In this document: positions 28,620-38,674 of the stretch, one piece after another
Numbering within the stretch: the first letter of the stretch is position 1
Layout of the letters: every line of letters begins with the position of its first letter
Assembly (NCBI GenBank): GCA_905612235.1
Contig: CAJQRF010000003.1
Coordinates: 27,594-91,593, forward strand
Direction: 5' to 3'
Source of the DNA: an uncultured Pelagibacteraceae bacterium
GTDB lineage: Bacteria > Pseudomonadota > Alphaproteobacteria > Pelagibacterales > Pelagibacteraceae
Length of the DNA stretch: 64,000 nucleotides
Made by a program: the position numbers and the translations under genes
The notes under the pieces: generated by a model
The model's input: only the letters and a program-made list of their open reading frames with translations
Database searches by the model: none
Told to the model about the DNA's origin: nothing

Positions 28620-29801
28620 ATGAAAAAACTATTTATAGCTGCAATTATGTCTTTGTCATTATTATCGACAAGCACATTTGCAGAAATCAAAATGGGAATT
28701 ATTTTAGGATTTACTGGTCCTATTGAATCTCTAACTCCAGCAATGGCAGCCTCAGCAGAATTAGCTTTTAAAGAAGCTTCTGATTCAGGTTCTTTGCTAG
28801 GCGGAGAAACGATTAAACCTTTAAGAGCAGATTCAACTTGTGTTGATTCAGCTGCCGCAACTACTGCTGCAGAGGGATTAATTTCACAAGGAGTTGCTGC
28901 AATTATGGGAGCAGATTGTTCTGGTGTTACTGGAGCGATTGCAAGTAATGTTGCGGTACCAAAAGGTGTAGTTATGATTTCACCTTCAGCAACGTCACCT
29001 GGTTTAACTACATTAGATGATAAAGGTTTCTTTTTTAGAACAGCTCCATCTGATGCACGTGGTGGCCAAATTCTTGCTGACATTACTAAAGACAGAGGAA
29101 TTACAAGTGTTGCAATCACGTACACGAATAATGACTATGGCAAAGGTTTAGCTGATGTTTACACAGCAGCAGTAAAAGCTCATGGTATTAAAGTTACAAC
29201 AGTAGCGGCTCACGAAGATGGTAAAGCTGACTATAGCTCAGAAGTTGGAGTATTAGCTTCTGCAGGTGGAGATGCTGTTGCAGTGATTGGATATCTTGAC
29301 CAAGGTGGTAAAGGAATTATTCAAGGATCTTTAGATTCTGGTGCCTTTGATAAATTTATATTATCAGATGGTATGATTGGAGATGCTCTTACAGACACTT
29401 TTGGAAAAAGCTTAAACAAATCATTTGGTTCTTTACCAGGTTCGACAGGTAAAGGCGCTGGAGTGTTTAAAAAAGTTGGTAAAGCAGCTGGAATTGACTC
29501 TTCTGGTCCATACACTGGAGAATCATATGACGCAGCAGCTTTAATCGTACTTGCGATGCAAGCTGGTAATTCTGCTGACCGTGGTTCGATTGCTAAGAAT
29601 GTAATGGCTGTAGCTAATGGTCCGGGAACAAAAATCTATCCTGGTCAATTAAAAAAAGCTCTAGACCTTTTAGCTAAAGGAAAAGCAGTTGATTACGAAG
29701 GAGCAACTGGTGTTACCTTTACAGATGTTGGAGAAGCTGTTGGTTCTTTTTTAGAAAAAGAAGTTAAAGGCGGCAAGTTTAAAACTAAAACACAAAGATA
29801 A
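28620..29801 (+). CDS. LIV-type ABC transporter substrate-binding protein
   Basis: Signal peptide, KMGIILGFTGPIES..., ISPSATSPGLTTLDDKGFFFRTAPSD. Confidence 0.85.
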   Translation: MKKLFIAAIMSLSLLSTSTFAEIKMGIILGFTGPIESLTPAMAASAELAFKEASDSGSLLGGETIKPLRADSTCVDSAAATTAAEGLISQGVAAIMGADCSGVTGAIASNVAVPKGVVMISPSATSPGLTTLDDKGFFFRTAPSDARGGQILADITKDRGITSVAITYTNNDYGKGLADVYTAAVKAHGIKVTTVAAHEDGKADYSSEVGVLASAGGDAVAVIGYLDQGGKGIIQGSLDSGAFDKFILSDGMIGDALTDTFGKSLNKSFGSLPGSTGKGAGVFKKVGKAAGIDSSGPYTGESYDAAALIVLAMQAGNSADRGSIAKNVMAVANGPGTKIYPGQLKKALDLLAKGKAVDYEGATGVTFTDVGEAVGSFLEKEVKGGKFKTKTQR

Positions 29802-29849
29802 TAATAAATTTATAAACCTCAGCGGTGAAAACTGCTGAGGTTTTTTTAT
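29796..29849 (+). repeat. Copy A of a 54-nt repeat (last codon, stop, terminator)
   Basis: AGATAATAATAAATTTATAAACCTCAGCGGTGAAAACTGCTGAGGTTTTTTTAT; two mismatches to 31432..31485. Confidence 0.9.
29814..29848 (+). terminator. Intrinsic terminator after the binding-protein gene (repeat copy A)
   Basis: AAACCTCAGCGGTGAAAACTGCTGAGGTTTTTTTA. Confidence 0.9.
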
Positions 29850-30006
29850 TTCATAAGTTTAATAAACTTAAATTTTTCTTACTTTTCTGGTCGATTTAAT
29901 TGAATTAATAAGATTATAATCTAAAATAGTGCTAATTTAACTTTCATCATAATTAAAAAATGAGTACAATTTCATTACTTGAAACTAATAATTAAAGAGG
30001 GAGATT

Positions 30007-31437
30007 ATGAATAAAATTAAAAGTAGAGATAGACGTCTTTATAACAAAGACCTAGCTCCTACTGACCCAAAAGACAAAACTTGGGGTTGGTTTGAAATCT
30101 TTAATGTTTGGGCAAACGATGTACAAAGTTTATTTGGTTATACTTTGGCTGCATCTTTGTTCTTAACATATGGATTAAACGGCTGGGCAGTGTTCTTAGC
30201 AATAATTCTTGCTGGGTTTTTTATAATGTGGTTAGTAAACCTTTCAGGAAAACCAAGTGTCAAACTTGGAATTCCTTACCCAGTATTTGCACGCGCAAGT
30301 ATGGGGGTTATTGGTGCAAACTTTCCGGCAATGGTAAGAGGTATTGTTGCAATGTTCTGGTATGGTGCTCAAACATATTTTGCATCTACAGCTGTTGCGC
30401 TTTTACTCACAAGTCTATCTGGATCAGATGGTGGAAGTGATGTCTTCTTAGGAATGAATGGCATCGACTGGATATCATTTATATTTGTTGCAGGTTTTCA
30501 AGTTTATTTATTCTGGCAAGGTATTGATCTTATCAGAAAATTTTTAAACTTTGCGGGTCCTGCAGTTTATGCTGTTATGATTGTTTTAATGTTAGTAATC
30601 TGGGCGAAAGCTGGCGGAAGCCTTCTTTCAGAGGTTGGTAATATTTTCTCTGGGGTTGGTAGTTACAGCGGTGGATCATTTGCTGCTTTCCTAGCAATTT
30701 TTGGAACTATGGTTGCATATTTTGCTGCTGTAGTAATTAATTTTGGTGACTTTTCAAGATTTGTAAAAAATGAAAAAGAAATGAGAAAAGGAAACCTTTG
30801 GGGTTTGCCTGGAAACATTTTCTTATTCTCTTTTATAGCTTTGATGGTTACTGCTGGAACAGTTTCAGTATTTGGAGAGGCTATAACTAGTCCTACAGAT
30901 ATGGTTGCCCGTGTTGGTAATCTAGGACTTACAGTTATTGCTGCTTTCGCATTCTTTGCGGCTACAATTGGAATCAATATGGTGGCAAACTTTATCCCAC
31001 CAGCTTATGACCTAGCAAATCTTATGCCAAGCAAGATCAACTTTAAAATGGGTGGTTTAATTACAGCCATAGTAGGTTTTGTTATTGGTGCATTATGGGT
31101 TTCATTTATAAGTAAAGTTGGAATGTTTCCTTTTGTAAATACACTAGGAGCTATTCTTGCGCCAGTTTATGGAATAATGATTGTTGATTATTACGTAATT
31201 AAAAAACAAAGAATTGACATTAATCAATTATTTTCTTCTAAAAAAGGCGGCAAGTATTACTACAATGACGGCTGGAACCAAAAAGCTTTCGTTGCTTGGG
31301 GTATAGCAGGTGTATTCTCAGTTCTTACTGTTTGGCATCCTTCACTATCAGGCTTAGGTGGTTATGCTTGGATAATTGGTGCAGCTCTTGGAACAGCTCT
31401 ACATCTTATACTTTCAGGGAAAAAAAGTAGAAGATAA
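30007..31437 (+). CDS. NCS1 family nucleobase/allantoin/hydantoin-type cation symporter
   Basis: NKDLAPTDPKDKTWGWFEIFNVWANDVQSLFGYTLAASLF, GIPYPVFARASMGVIGANFPAMVRGIVAMFWYGAQT, INFGDFSRF. Confidence 0.9.
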   Translation: MNKIKSRDRRLYNKDLAPTDPKDKTWGWFEIFNVWANDVQSLFGYTLAASLFLTYGLNGWAVFLAIILAGFFIMWLVNLSGKPSVKLGIPYPVFARASMGVIGANFPAMVRGIVAMFWYGAQTYFASTAVALLLTSLSGSDGGSDVFLGMNGIDWISFIFVAGFQVYLFWQGIDLIRKFLNFAGPAVYAVMIVLMLVIWAKAGGSLLSEVGNIFSGVGSYSGGSFAAFLAIFGTMVAYFAAVVINFGDFSRFVKNEKEMRKGNLWGLPGNIFLFSFIALMVTAGTVSVFGEAITSPTDMVARVGNLGLTVIAAFAFFAATIGINMVANFIPPAYDLANLMPSKINFKMGGLITAIVGFVIGALWVSFISKVGMFPFVNTLGAILAPVYGIMIVDYYVIKKQRIDINQLFSSKKGGKYYYNDGWNQKAFVAWGIAGVFSVLTVWHPSLSGLGGYAWIIGAALGTALHLILSGKKSRR

Positions 31438-31485
31438 TATTAAATTTATAAACCTCAGCGGTGCAAACTGCTGAGGTTTTTTTAT
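31432..31485 (+). repeat. Copy B of the 54-nt repeat; includes the intrinsic terminator of the NCS1 gene
   Basis: AGATAATATTAAATTTATAAACCTCAGCGGTGCAAACTGCTGAGGTTTTTTTAT. Confidence 0.9.
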
Positions 31486-31487
31486 AT

Positions 31488-32249
31488 CTAAAAATTACTA
31501 ATTACTTTAATAATTCCAAATATTGAGATAATAATAAGAAAATAAAAAACAAATTTTCTATAAGTTTCTTTCCTACTTTTAATAAATAACTTATTACCAA
31601 TGGCAATGCCTAATGGTAAAACGATAACTAACGGTATAGTTCTATAGATAGTTGTTAAATCTACAATTCCTCCAAAAAAACTTAAAATAAAAGCATAGAT
31701 GTCTGTTAAGAAAAACAAGGCAGCTAAAGAACCTCTTATAATGATCGGCTGAATATTAATGACAAGCAGAAAAACAGCTACTGGCATACCTCCTAACGTT
31801 GTGAGACTATTAATTGTTCCTGAGACCATCCCAGTAAAAATTCTAACTGGATTTATATTAAGTTTTTGATTTGAATATCCTTTCATTAAAATCATAGAAA
31901 AGAAAATAATGATTAAACAAATTGATAGATGAGTGACGTCAGGTGATAAAAATTTTAATAAATAAAGACCAATAGGAGAACCAATTATAATTCCAATCTG
32001 CATCTGAAAAACGAATTTCCAATCAATCTTATTCCAAATGTAAGGAATCATAAAAATACTTACTAAAACCTCTAAAATTAAAATTATAGGAACAATTTCT
32101 ATGGCTGGAAGTATGAATGAAAAGCCCGAAATACATACCGCAGAAAAACCAAAGCCATTAAACCCTCTGATTATTGAAGCGATAAATACTGTAAAAATAA
32201 TTATGGATACTTCAGTTATGCTTAACTGAAAATAAGATAAAAAATCCAT
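31488..32249 (-). CDS. TauE/SafE (DUF81) family membrane permease
   Basis: FIASIIRGFNGFGFSAVCISGFSFILP, MVSGTINSLTTLGGMPVAVFLL. Confidence 0.85.
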   Translation of the reverse strand: MDFLSYFQLSITEVSIIIFTVFIASIIRGFNGFGFSAVCISGFSFILPAIEIVPIILILEVLVSIFMIPYIWNKIDWKFVFQMQIGIIIGSPIGLYLLKFLSPDVTHLSICLIIIFFSMILMKGYSNQKLNINPVRIFTGMVSGTINSLTTLGGMPVAVFLLVINIQPIIIRGSLAALFFLTDIYAFILSFFGGIVDLTTIYRTIPLVIVLPLGIAIGNKLFIKSRKETYRKFVFYFLIIISIFGIIKVISNF

Positions 32250-32250
32250 T

Positions 32251-33420
32251 CTATTTTTTGCTTAATACGTCTGCTCTAAACGTTATGTAAACAGTAAGAA
32301 TTAAAAGAGGCAAACAAAACAAGTTCATCATTTTCCAACCTGTAAAACTTAACAATATTCCTGCTGATAAACTTGCTAATGCCATTGTAGAATATACAAT
32401 CAAATCATTCATTCCCTGTGCTCTAAATTTCTCTTCTTCATTATATGTTAAAACAACTAAACTAGTTCCTGAAATAAATAAGAAATTCCAACCTAATCCT
32501 AAAAACACCAACGAAACAAAATAATTTGCAAACGTTTGTTCAAGTAAACTTAAGATTATTGTCACTAAATAAAATATAACTCCTATGTACATTATATTAC
32601 TATGTCCAAACTTTTTAATTAAATGCCCTGTAATTAAAGAGGGTAGAAACATGGCTACTAGATGGAATTGAAGAACTATACCTGTTTTTTCTAAACTTAT
32701 TTTTTCCATCACGTGCATACTTAAAGGTGTAGCTGTCATTAAGCATGACATTACAGCATACGCAACCGCTGCTGCAGTTGCTGCTTGTAAAAATCTTGGC
32801 TGAAAAAGTATTTCAGAAAATTTTCGTCCACTATATTTATTATTAAAATCTACTTTTGCTTTTTCATTATCTTTATAAAAAAATAAAAGCATTGCTGGAA
32901 TAAAAGTAAAAACAGTGAGTAAAAGATAAGAACCAGCATATAAATGCTCAGGAATAAGATTTTTCGTATAATTTGCTAAAGTTAAAGCCATAAAGCCAGA
33001 AACGATTCCAGCTAACATTAAAATAGAAATAGCTTTTGTCGCTTGTTCTTTCTCTACACTTTCTGCTGCTGCAAAACGATATTGATGAGTAAATGCCATC
33101 CCCATACCAAGAACTAGACATGCAATACAAAATAAAATAAAGTTTTGTTGAGTGATAGCGAAAGCAGCTAGCAAAGTAGTCCCTGAACTTCCTAAAGCCG
33201 CAAAAATAAAACCTAATCTTCTACCTATTTTACTCATTATTTTTGAAGCAAAAATAGTAAAAATTGCAGTGCCAACAACTGATAAAGCTACGGGTAATGT
33301 GGATAAAGATTTTATAGAAGTAATTTGTGACCCAATAATTCCACCTAAAAAAACTGTAATAGCTGCATTTGTAAATCCAAAAATTTGACTAAGAACTAAC
33401 AAAGAAAGGTTTTTATTCAT
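32251..33420 (-). CDS. MFS transporter
   Basis: About 12 hydrophobic segments; SKIMSKIGRRLGFIFAALG loop; likely start MNKNLSLL at 33420. Confidence 0.85.
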   Translation of the reverse strand: MNKNLSLLVLSQIFGFTNAAITVFLGGIIGSQITSIKSLSTLPVALSVVGTAIFTIFASKIMSKIGRRLGFIFAALGSSGTTLLAAFAITQQNFILFCIACLVLGMGMAFTHQYRFAAAESVEKEQATKAISILMLAGIVSGFMALTLANYTKNLIPEHLYAGSYLLLTVFTFIPAMLLFFYKDNEKAKVDFNNKYSGRKFSEILFQPRFLQAATAAAVAYAVMSCLMTATPLSMHVMEKISLEKTGIVLQFHLVAMFLPSLITGHLIKKFGHSNIMYIGVIFYLVTIILSLLEQTFANYFVSLVFLGLGWNFLFISGTSLVVLTYNEEEKFRAQGMNDLIVYSTMALASLSAGILLSFTGWKMMNLFCLPLLILTVYITFRADVLSKK

Positions 33421-33574
33421 TAATAAAACGATAAGTATCAAATTTTCTCTATTACCTCAAGTTGTGGCACATATACCTATCTTTGGTATTAAGTTTAAGT
33501 TATTACTAACAACTGGATTAATTCCAGCTGGTTTTTTAGCATTTATTTTAAACGCTACACTTCCAAAAAAATAA
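33421..33574 (+). pseudogene. Relic resembling the C-terminus of a nucleobase (NCS2 uracil/xanthine type) permease
   Basis: Open plus-strand frame without a start: KFSLLPQVVAHIPIFGIKFKLLLTTGLIPAGFLAFILNATLPKK then TAA, followed by a hairpin. Confidence 0.4.
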
Positions 33575-33590
33575 TATTTTAAATTATAAA

Positions 33591-33624
33591 AACCTTGGCG
33601 ATTGAATCACCAAGGTTGAGTTTT
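33591..33624. terminator. Hairpin/intrinsic terminator upstream of guaB
   Basis: AACCTTGG-CGATTGAATCA-CCAAGGTT with T-rich flanks on both strands. Confidence 0.7.
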
Positions 33625-33676
33625 AATAATAAAAATAATTTACTTTTCTTTCATAAAAAAATGCTTATAGTTAAAT

Positions 33677-34738
33677 ATGGGCACTATTAAAGAAGCACTA
33701 ACATTCGATGACGTAACACTTGTCCCTCAATATTCTTCTGTACTTCCTTACGAAACAGTTACAAAAACTCAATTAAATAAAAATCTTAAGTTAAATATAC
33801 CTTTAATATCTTCAGCTATGGATACAGTAACTGAGTCTATAATGGCTTTAGCAATAGCAAAATTAGGGGGTTTAGGAATTATTCATAAAAATTTAACTCC
33901 TACAAAACAAGCCGAAGAAGTTAAAAAAGTCAAAAAAAATAATATGATTGTGGGTGCTGCTATTGGAACCAGTGACAAAGATATAGATAGAATTTATAAA
34001 TTATTAGAAACTAAAGTAGATTTAATTGTAGTAGATACGGCCCATGGTCACACTAAAAAAGTATTAAATACAATAAATACAATAAAAAAAATTTCAAATA
34101 ATTGCGTTATTTGCGCTGGAAATATAGCTACAGGTAAAGCTGCAAAATTCTTAGCGGACGCAGGAGCGGACATAGTTAAGGTGGGAATAGGACCTGGGTC
34201 AATTTGCACAACACGACTTGTTACAGGTATAGGGGTTCCTCAACTGAGTGCTGTTTTAGACGTTAAAAAGGCACTTGAGAATTATAAAACTAAGATTATT
34301 TCTGATGGAGGTATAAAATTTTCTGGAGATATTTCTAAAGCATTAGCGGCTGGAGCAGATGCAGTCATGATAGGTTCACTATTCTCAGGCACGACAGAAA
34401 GCCCAGGTAAAGTATTTAAACACAAAGGTATATTATATAAAAATTTTAGAGGAATGGGTTCTATAGGAGCTATGTCAGTAGGTTCAGCTGATAGATACTT
34501 TCAAAAAAAAACTAAAAATATTTCTAAATATGTTGCCGAAGGTGTTGAGGGAATTGTGAAATTCAAAGGTCCAGTAGGTAAAGTTATTTATCAGTTAGTT
34601 GGTGGGTTAAAATCTTCTATGGGATATATGGGTTCAAAAACAATTAAAGAATTACAAAAGAAGTGTGAGTTCGTAAAAATTACTAAAGCTGGTTTTTACG
34701 AAAGTATGGTTCACAATATTGATAAAATTAAAAAATAA
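33677..34738 (+). CDS. guaB: IMP dehydrogenase lacking the CBS (Bateman) domain
   Basis: [65 protein letters not shown]...[32 protein letters not shown]; 353 aa. Confidence 0.9.
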   Translation: MGTIKEALTFDDVTLVPQYSSVLPYETVTKTQLNKNLKLNIPLISSAMDTVTESIMALAIAKLGGLGIIHKNLTPTKQAEEVKKVKKNNMIVGAAIGTSDKDIDRIYKLLETKVDLIVVDTAHGHTKKVLNTINTIKKISNNCVICAGNIATGKAAKFLADAGADIVKVGIGPGSICTTRLVTGIGVPQLSAVLDVKKALENYKTKIISDGGIKFSGDISKALAAGADAVMIGSLFSGTTESPGKVFKHKGILYKNFRGMGSIGAMSVGSADRYFQKKTKNISKYVAEGVEGIVKFKGPVGKVIYQLVGGLKSSMGYMGSKTIKELQKKCEFVKITKAGFYESMVHNIDKIKK

Positions 34739-36285
34739 TGGGTAGAGAAAAAATAATAATTATTGACTATGGTTCACAGTTTACACAGCTGATAGCAAGA
34801 AAAGTTAGAGAGCTAGGTGTGTATTCTGAAATAATTAATTTTTCAAAAACTCAAAAGTTAAGAAAAGATAAATTATTAAAAGGTATAATACTGTCAGGAG
34901 GACCTTTAACAGCCACAAATAAAAAAACACCCAAGTTAAATTCTGAAATTTTAAACTTAAAAATACCAATATTAGGTATTTGCTATGGTCATCAAATTTT
35001 GTCTAAAAAACTCGGTGGAAAAATTAAAACTTCAAAAAAAAGAGAGTTTGGAAGAGCTTACATAAAAAGTTTTACCAAAAGTCCTATTACTAAAAAATTC
35101 TTTGGAACAAAAAAAAATTCAGTTTGGATGAGTCATCAAGATGTTGTGAGCGTTATACCAAAAGGGTTTAAAAAAATAGCTTCTAGTCCAAACTCAAAAT
35201 TTGCAATTATTGCTAATGAAAATAAAAAATATTACGGAATACAGTTTCATCCTGAGGTGACCCATACAACAAACGGTAAAATTTTAATAAAAAATTTTTT
35301 GTTTGATATCTGTAAAATGAGAAAATCTTGGAATCCAAAAAATCAAGCTAAATTGCTAATTACAAAGATGAAAAAAGAAATAAAAAATGAGAAAGTTATA
35401 TGTGCTTTATCAGGAGGTGTAGATAGTAGCGTAGTAGCTTTATTATTAAAAAAAGCTATTAACAAAAATCTTGTCTGTGTTTTTGTTAATACTGGTTTAC
35501 TTAGGAAAAATGAAGCTAATGAAATTATAAGAACATTTAAAAAAAAATTTAGAATTAAGTTTATTTATATAAATGCTTCAAAATTATTTTTAAAAAAATT
35601 AAGAGGCGTTACTAATCCTGAAAACAAAAGAAAAGTTATTGGTAAGCTATTTATTCAATTATTTGAAAAATATTCTAAAAAAATTAAGAAAGTTAAATTT
35701 TTAGCTCAAGGAACTCTTTACCCTGATATAATTGAAAGCAAAACAGTTACAGGAAGTCCTTCTTCCAAAATAAAGTCGCATCATAATGTTGGGGGTCTAC
35801 CGAAAAAAATGAAATTTAAATTAATTGAACCTTTAAAAGAATTATTCAAAGACGAAGTTAGAAAACTTGGTTTAGAATTATCTTTATCAAAAAAAATTCT
35901 TTATAGACACCCTTTTCCAGGTCCTGGTTTGGCAATAAGAATTCCTGGAGAGGTAACAAAACAAAAAGTAGAAATTCTTCAAGAGGCTGATTTTATATTC
36001 ATGAATGAATTAAAAGAATCAAATTACTATAATAAAATTTGGCAAGCGTACGCTGCTTTACTTCCTATGAAAACAGTTGGTGTTATGGGTGATAGTAGAA
36101 CGTATGAATACACTTGTCTTTTGAGAGCAGTAACATCTGTGGATGGCATGACGGCAGATTTTTTTAATTTTGATAAGACTTTTTTACAAAAAATATCAAA
36201 TAAAATTGTAAATTCGGTTAAAGGTGTTAATAGGGTCGTTTATGATATTACGTCAAAACCTCCAAGCACAATTGAACTAGAATAA
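34738..36285 (+). CDS. guaA: GMP synthase (glutamine-hydrolysing)
   Basis: [74 protein letters not shown]-terminus. Confidence 0.97.
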   Translation: MGREKIIIIDYGSQFTQLIARKVRELGVYSEIINFSKTQKLRKDKLLKGIILSGGPLTATNKKTPKLNSEILNLKIPILGICYGHQILSKKLGGKIKTSKKREFGRAYIKSFTKSPITKKFFGTKKNSVWMSHQDVVSVIPKGFKKIASSPNSKFAIIANENKKYYGIQFHPEVTHTTNGKILIKNFLFDICKMRKSWNPKNQAKLLITKMKKEIKNEKVICALSGGVDSSVVALLLKKAINKNLVCVFVNTGLLRKNEANEIIRTFKKKFRIKFIYINASKLFLKKLRGVTNPENKRKVIGKLFIQLFEKYSKKIKKVKFLAQGTLYPDIIESKTVTGSPSSKIKSHHNVGGLPKKMKFKLIEPLKELFKDEVRKLGLELSLSKKILYRHPFPGPGLAIRIPGEVTKQKVEILQEADFIFMNELKESNYYNKIWQAYAALLPMKTVGVMGDSRTYEYTCLLRAVTSVDGMTADFFNFDKTFLQKISNKIVNSVKGVNRVVYDITSKPPSTIELE

Positions 36286-36295
36286 TTTTTTTATA

Positions 36296-37666
36296 CTAGA
36301 TATGCTTAATTTTCTCCGGCAAAATACCTTTGGGTCTATATCTCATAACTAATAATAGAGCTATTCCCATTACTAGCAACCTGAAATAAGGAATGGTATT
36401 TATCAAATGTAGCCTTAAAGCATTTGTTTCTTCTAAGCCACTTGTAAATAAATTAATTAAAAACAAAGAAGCTGGCGCAGCTTCAATCCATAGAAACCAA
36501 ACGGCAAAACCTCCTAAGATTGCTCCAAAATTATTTCCACTACCACCAACTATTACCATTACCCAGATTAAAAAAGTATATCGCATTGGTCTATAGCTGC
36601 CTGGCGTAAATAGACCATCGTATGTAACCATCATTGCTCCCGCTATTCCCACCACAGCCGAACCAAGAACAAAAATTAAAAGATGTTGTTTTACTACATT
36701 TTTACCCATTGCATTTGCTGCTTCATCGTTGTCTCGAATAGCCCTCATCATTCTACCCCACGGTGAATAAAGAGCTTTTTGTGTAACAATTAATAAAATT
36801 ATTACCACGATTGAAAAAAGACCTGCATAACACAATTTGACAAATACTGTAGAGCCATCAATGACTAGTTGTTTTAATAATTGCTCTCTTTCTAAAAGAT
36901 CAATAACTAAATTTAAAGCTCCCTGATTAAATTTTTCAACTAAATTAATAAACCACTGTGTAGTTTGAAGCTCAATTTCATAAGGCACTGGTCTTTTTAA
37001 ACCAATAACATTTTTAACTCCTCGAGTTAACCAATCTTCGTGTTTTATTACAGCTATTACAATTTCTGAAATTAATAGTGTTGCTATTGCTAGATAGTCT
37101 GCGCGTAATCCCAGTGCAATTTTGCCTATTACATAAGCCAATGCTCCAGCAAAAAAAGCTCCAACAATCCACGAAAATAAAATTGGTAGACCCATTCCTC
37201 CTAAGAAACCAGTTGTTGCTGGATTAACAGCTTCTATCAAATGAATTGCTGGACCAGATATTAATCTTATAAAAATAATTCCTACTATTATAACCAAGGC
37301 AATTATATAATTTCTGTTGCTCGATTTTTTATATTTGTTGAGAATAAAGCGAACAATAAATACTATAGAAGTAATTATTAATGCACATATAACTATTTTT
37401 AATCCACCTACTTGCCAAGCTTCCTTAACTGGGGGAACTGAAACTAAAACAGCTGCAAGACCACCTAATGCGGTGTATCCCATAATTCCAAAATTAATTA
37501 GCCCTGCATACCCCCATTGAATATTAGCTCCCATTGTCATTACCGCTGAAATTAAGCAAAAACATAAAATTGATAAAGCCATACTCCAAGACTGTAAAAA
37601 ACCCACTAGAATTATAAGTCCTAACATTATTGCATAAGCACTAATAATATTTGAGTATTGCTTCAT
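36296..37666 (-). CDS. LIV-type ABC transporter permease (LivM-like)
   Basis: NIQWGYAGLINFGIMGYTALGG, SPWGRMMRAIRDNDEAANAMGKNV, MMVTYDGLFTPGSYRPMRYTFLIWVMVIVGGSGNNFGAILG. Confidence 0.9.
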   Translation of the reverse strand: MKQYSNIISAYAIMLGLIILVGFLQSWSMALSILCFCLISAVMTMGANIQWGYAGLINFGIMGYTALGGLAAVLVSVPPVKEAWQVGGLKIVICALIITSIVFIVRFILNKYKKSSNRNYIIALVIIVGIIFIRLISGPAIHLIEAVNPATTGFLGGMGLPILFSWIVGAFFAGALAYVIGKIALGLRADYLAIATLLISEIVIAVIKHEDWLTRGVKNVIGLKRPVPYEIELQTTQWFINLVEKFNQGALNLVIDLLEREQLLKQLVIDGSTVFVKLCYAGLFSIVVIILLIVTQKALYSPWGRMMRAIRDNDEAANAMGKNVVKQHLLIFVLGSAVVGIAGAMMVTYDGLFTPGSYRPMRYTFLIWVMVIVGGSGNNFGAILGGFAVWFLWIEAAPASLFLINLFTSGLEETNALRLHLINTIPYFRLLVMGIALLLVMRYRPKGILPEKIKHI

Positions 37667-38673
37667 ATTATTTTACCTTTAAAAATGCCCGAGGGCCTAA
37701 ATAACAAAACAATTACCAATATTGAAAAAGAAACTGCAAACTTGTAGTCGGTTGAGAGCAGCTGTAACAAACCATCAGGTTCTAAACTTTCTGGGAGAAT
37801 ATAAATAAAAAACTTTTTATATGCATAAGTTATAAGTATTTCTGAGAAAGCGATAACATACCCACCTAAGAAAGCTCCAAAAGGATTTCCAATTCCCCCA
37901 ACAATTGCTGCGGCAAATATTGGAAGCATATTATTAAAATAAGTAAATGGTTTAAAACTTTTATCTAAACCATAAAGAGTTCCACCAATTGTTGCTAAAA
38001 TTGCAGCAATGACCCAAGTAATCATAACTACTTTTTTAGGATCTATTCCAGATAAAAGTGCTAAATCTTCATTATCTGAATAAGCACGCATGCTTTTTCC
38101 AGTTTTTGTTTTATTCAAAAACCAAAATAAAATAGAAACAACAATAATTGTGACCAACAAAGTAATGACCTGTGTTGATTTGATTGTTAATCCTTCATTC
38201 AAACCTGTCATTTCTTTAAATTCATTTGCTTTTAAAATAAACTTTTCTCCATCAAAAAATCTTCTATCAAAAGGTCCAATAACTATTCTTACAATTGCTT
38301 GGGTAACAAACATTGTTCCTATACTCACCATCGCAAGCATCACAGGTGGGCTTTTTTTCGTACGATAATAACTGAAAACTAATTTATCCTTAGCAAGGAC
38401 GTATAATATTGTAATAATAACACCAAAAGGGATTGCGAGTAATGCAGTGGGAAGGACACCTAAGTTAATTCCAAGGGATTGGAAATACCACGTAAACAAA
38501 ATTGTAAACATGGTGCCAAACGACATGAGATCACCAGCCGTAAAATAAGCAAATCTCAAAATACCATAAATTAAAGAAACAAAAATGGCACCTAATGCTA
38601 ATTGCGAGCCATAAGATAATGCAGGCACAAATATATAATTTAAAAGTAAAACTATTGAATTTATAAAATCCAT
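37663..38673 (-). CDS. LIV-type ABC transporter permease (LivH-like)
   Basis: LALGAIFVSLIYGILRFAYFTAGDLMSFG, SMRAYSDNEDLALLSGIDPKKV, FAAAIVGGIGNPFGAFLGG. Confidence 0.9.
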   Translation of the reverse strand: MDFINSIVLLLNYIFVPALSYGSQLALGAIFVSLIYGILRFAYFTAGDLMSFGTMFTILFTWYFQSLGINLGVLPTALLAIPFGVIITILYVLAKDKLVFSYYRTKKSPPVMLAMVSIGTMFVTQAIVRIVIGPFDRRFFDGEKFILKANEFKEMTGLNEGLTIKSTQVITLLVTIIVVSILFWFLNKTKTGKSMRAYSDNEDLALLSGIDPKKVVMITWVIAAILATIGGTLYGLDKSFKPFTYFNNMLPIFAAAIVGGIGNPFGAFLGGYVIAFSEILITYAYKKFFIYILPESLEPDGLLQLLSTDYKFAVSFSILVIVLLFRPSGIFKGKII

Positions 38674-38674
38674 A

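Noticed and set aside
28586-29125. 179-aa minus-strand ORF
   Set aside because: Antisense to the clear LIV binding-protein gene; Ala/Pro-rich shadow translation.
31488-31493. Poly-A/T tracts as meaningful repeats
   Set aside because: Homopolymer runs are ubiquitous in this AT-rich sequence and carry no specific signal.
33677-34738. Calling the 353-aa protein GMP reductase because of its length
   Set aside because: The YFQ...EGVEG.V.FKGPV flap and Cys-loop context are IMPDH-like, and it abuts guaA; treated as CBS-less IMPDH.
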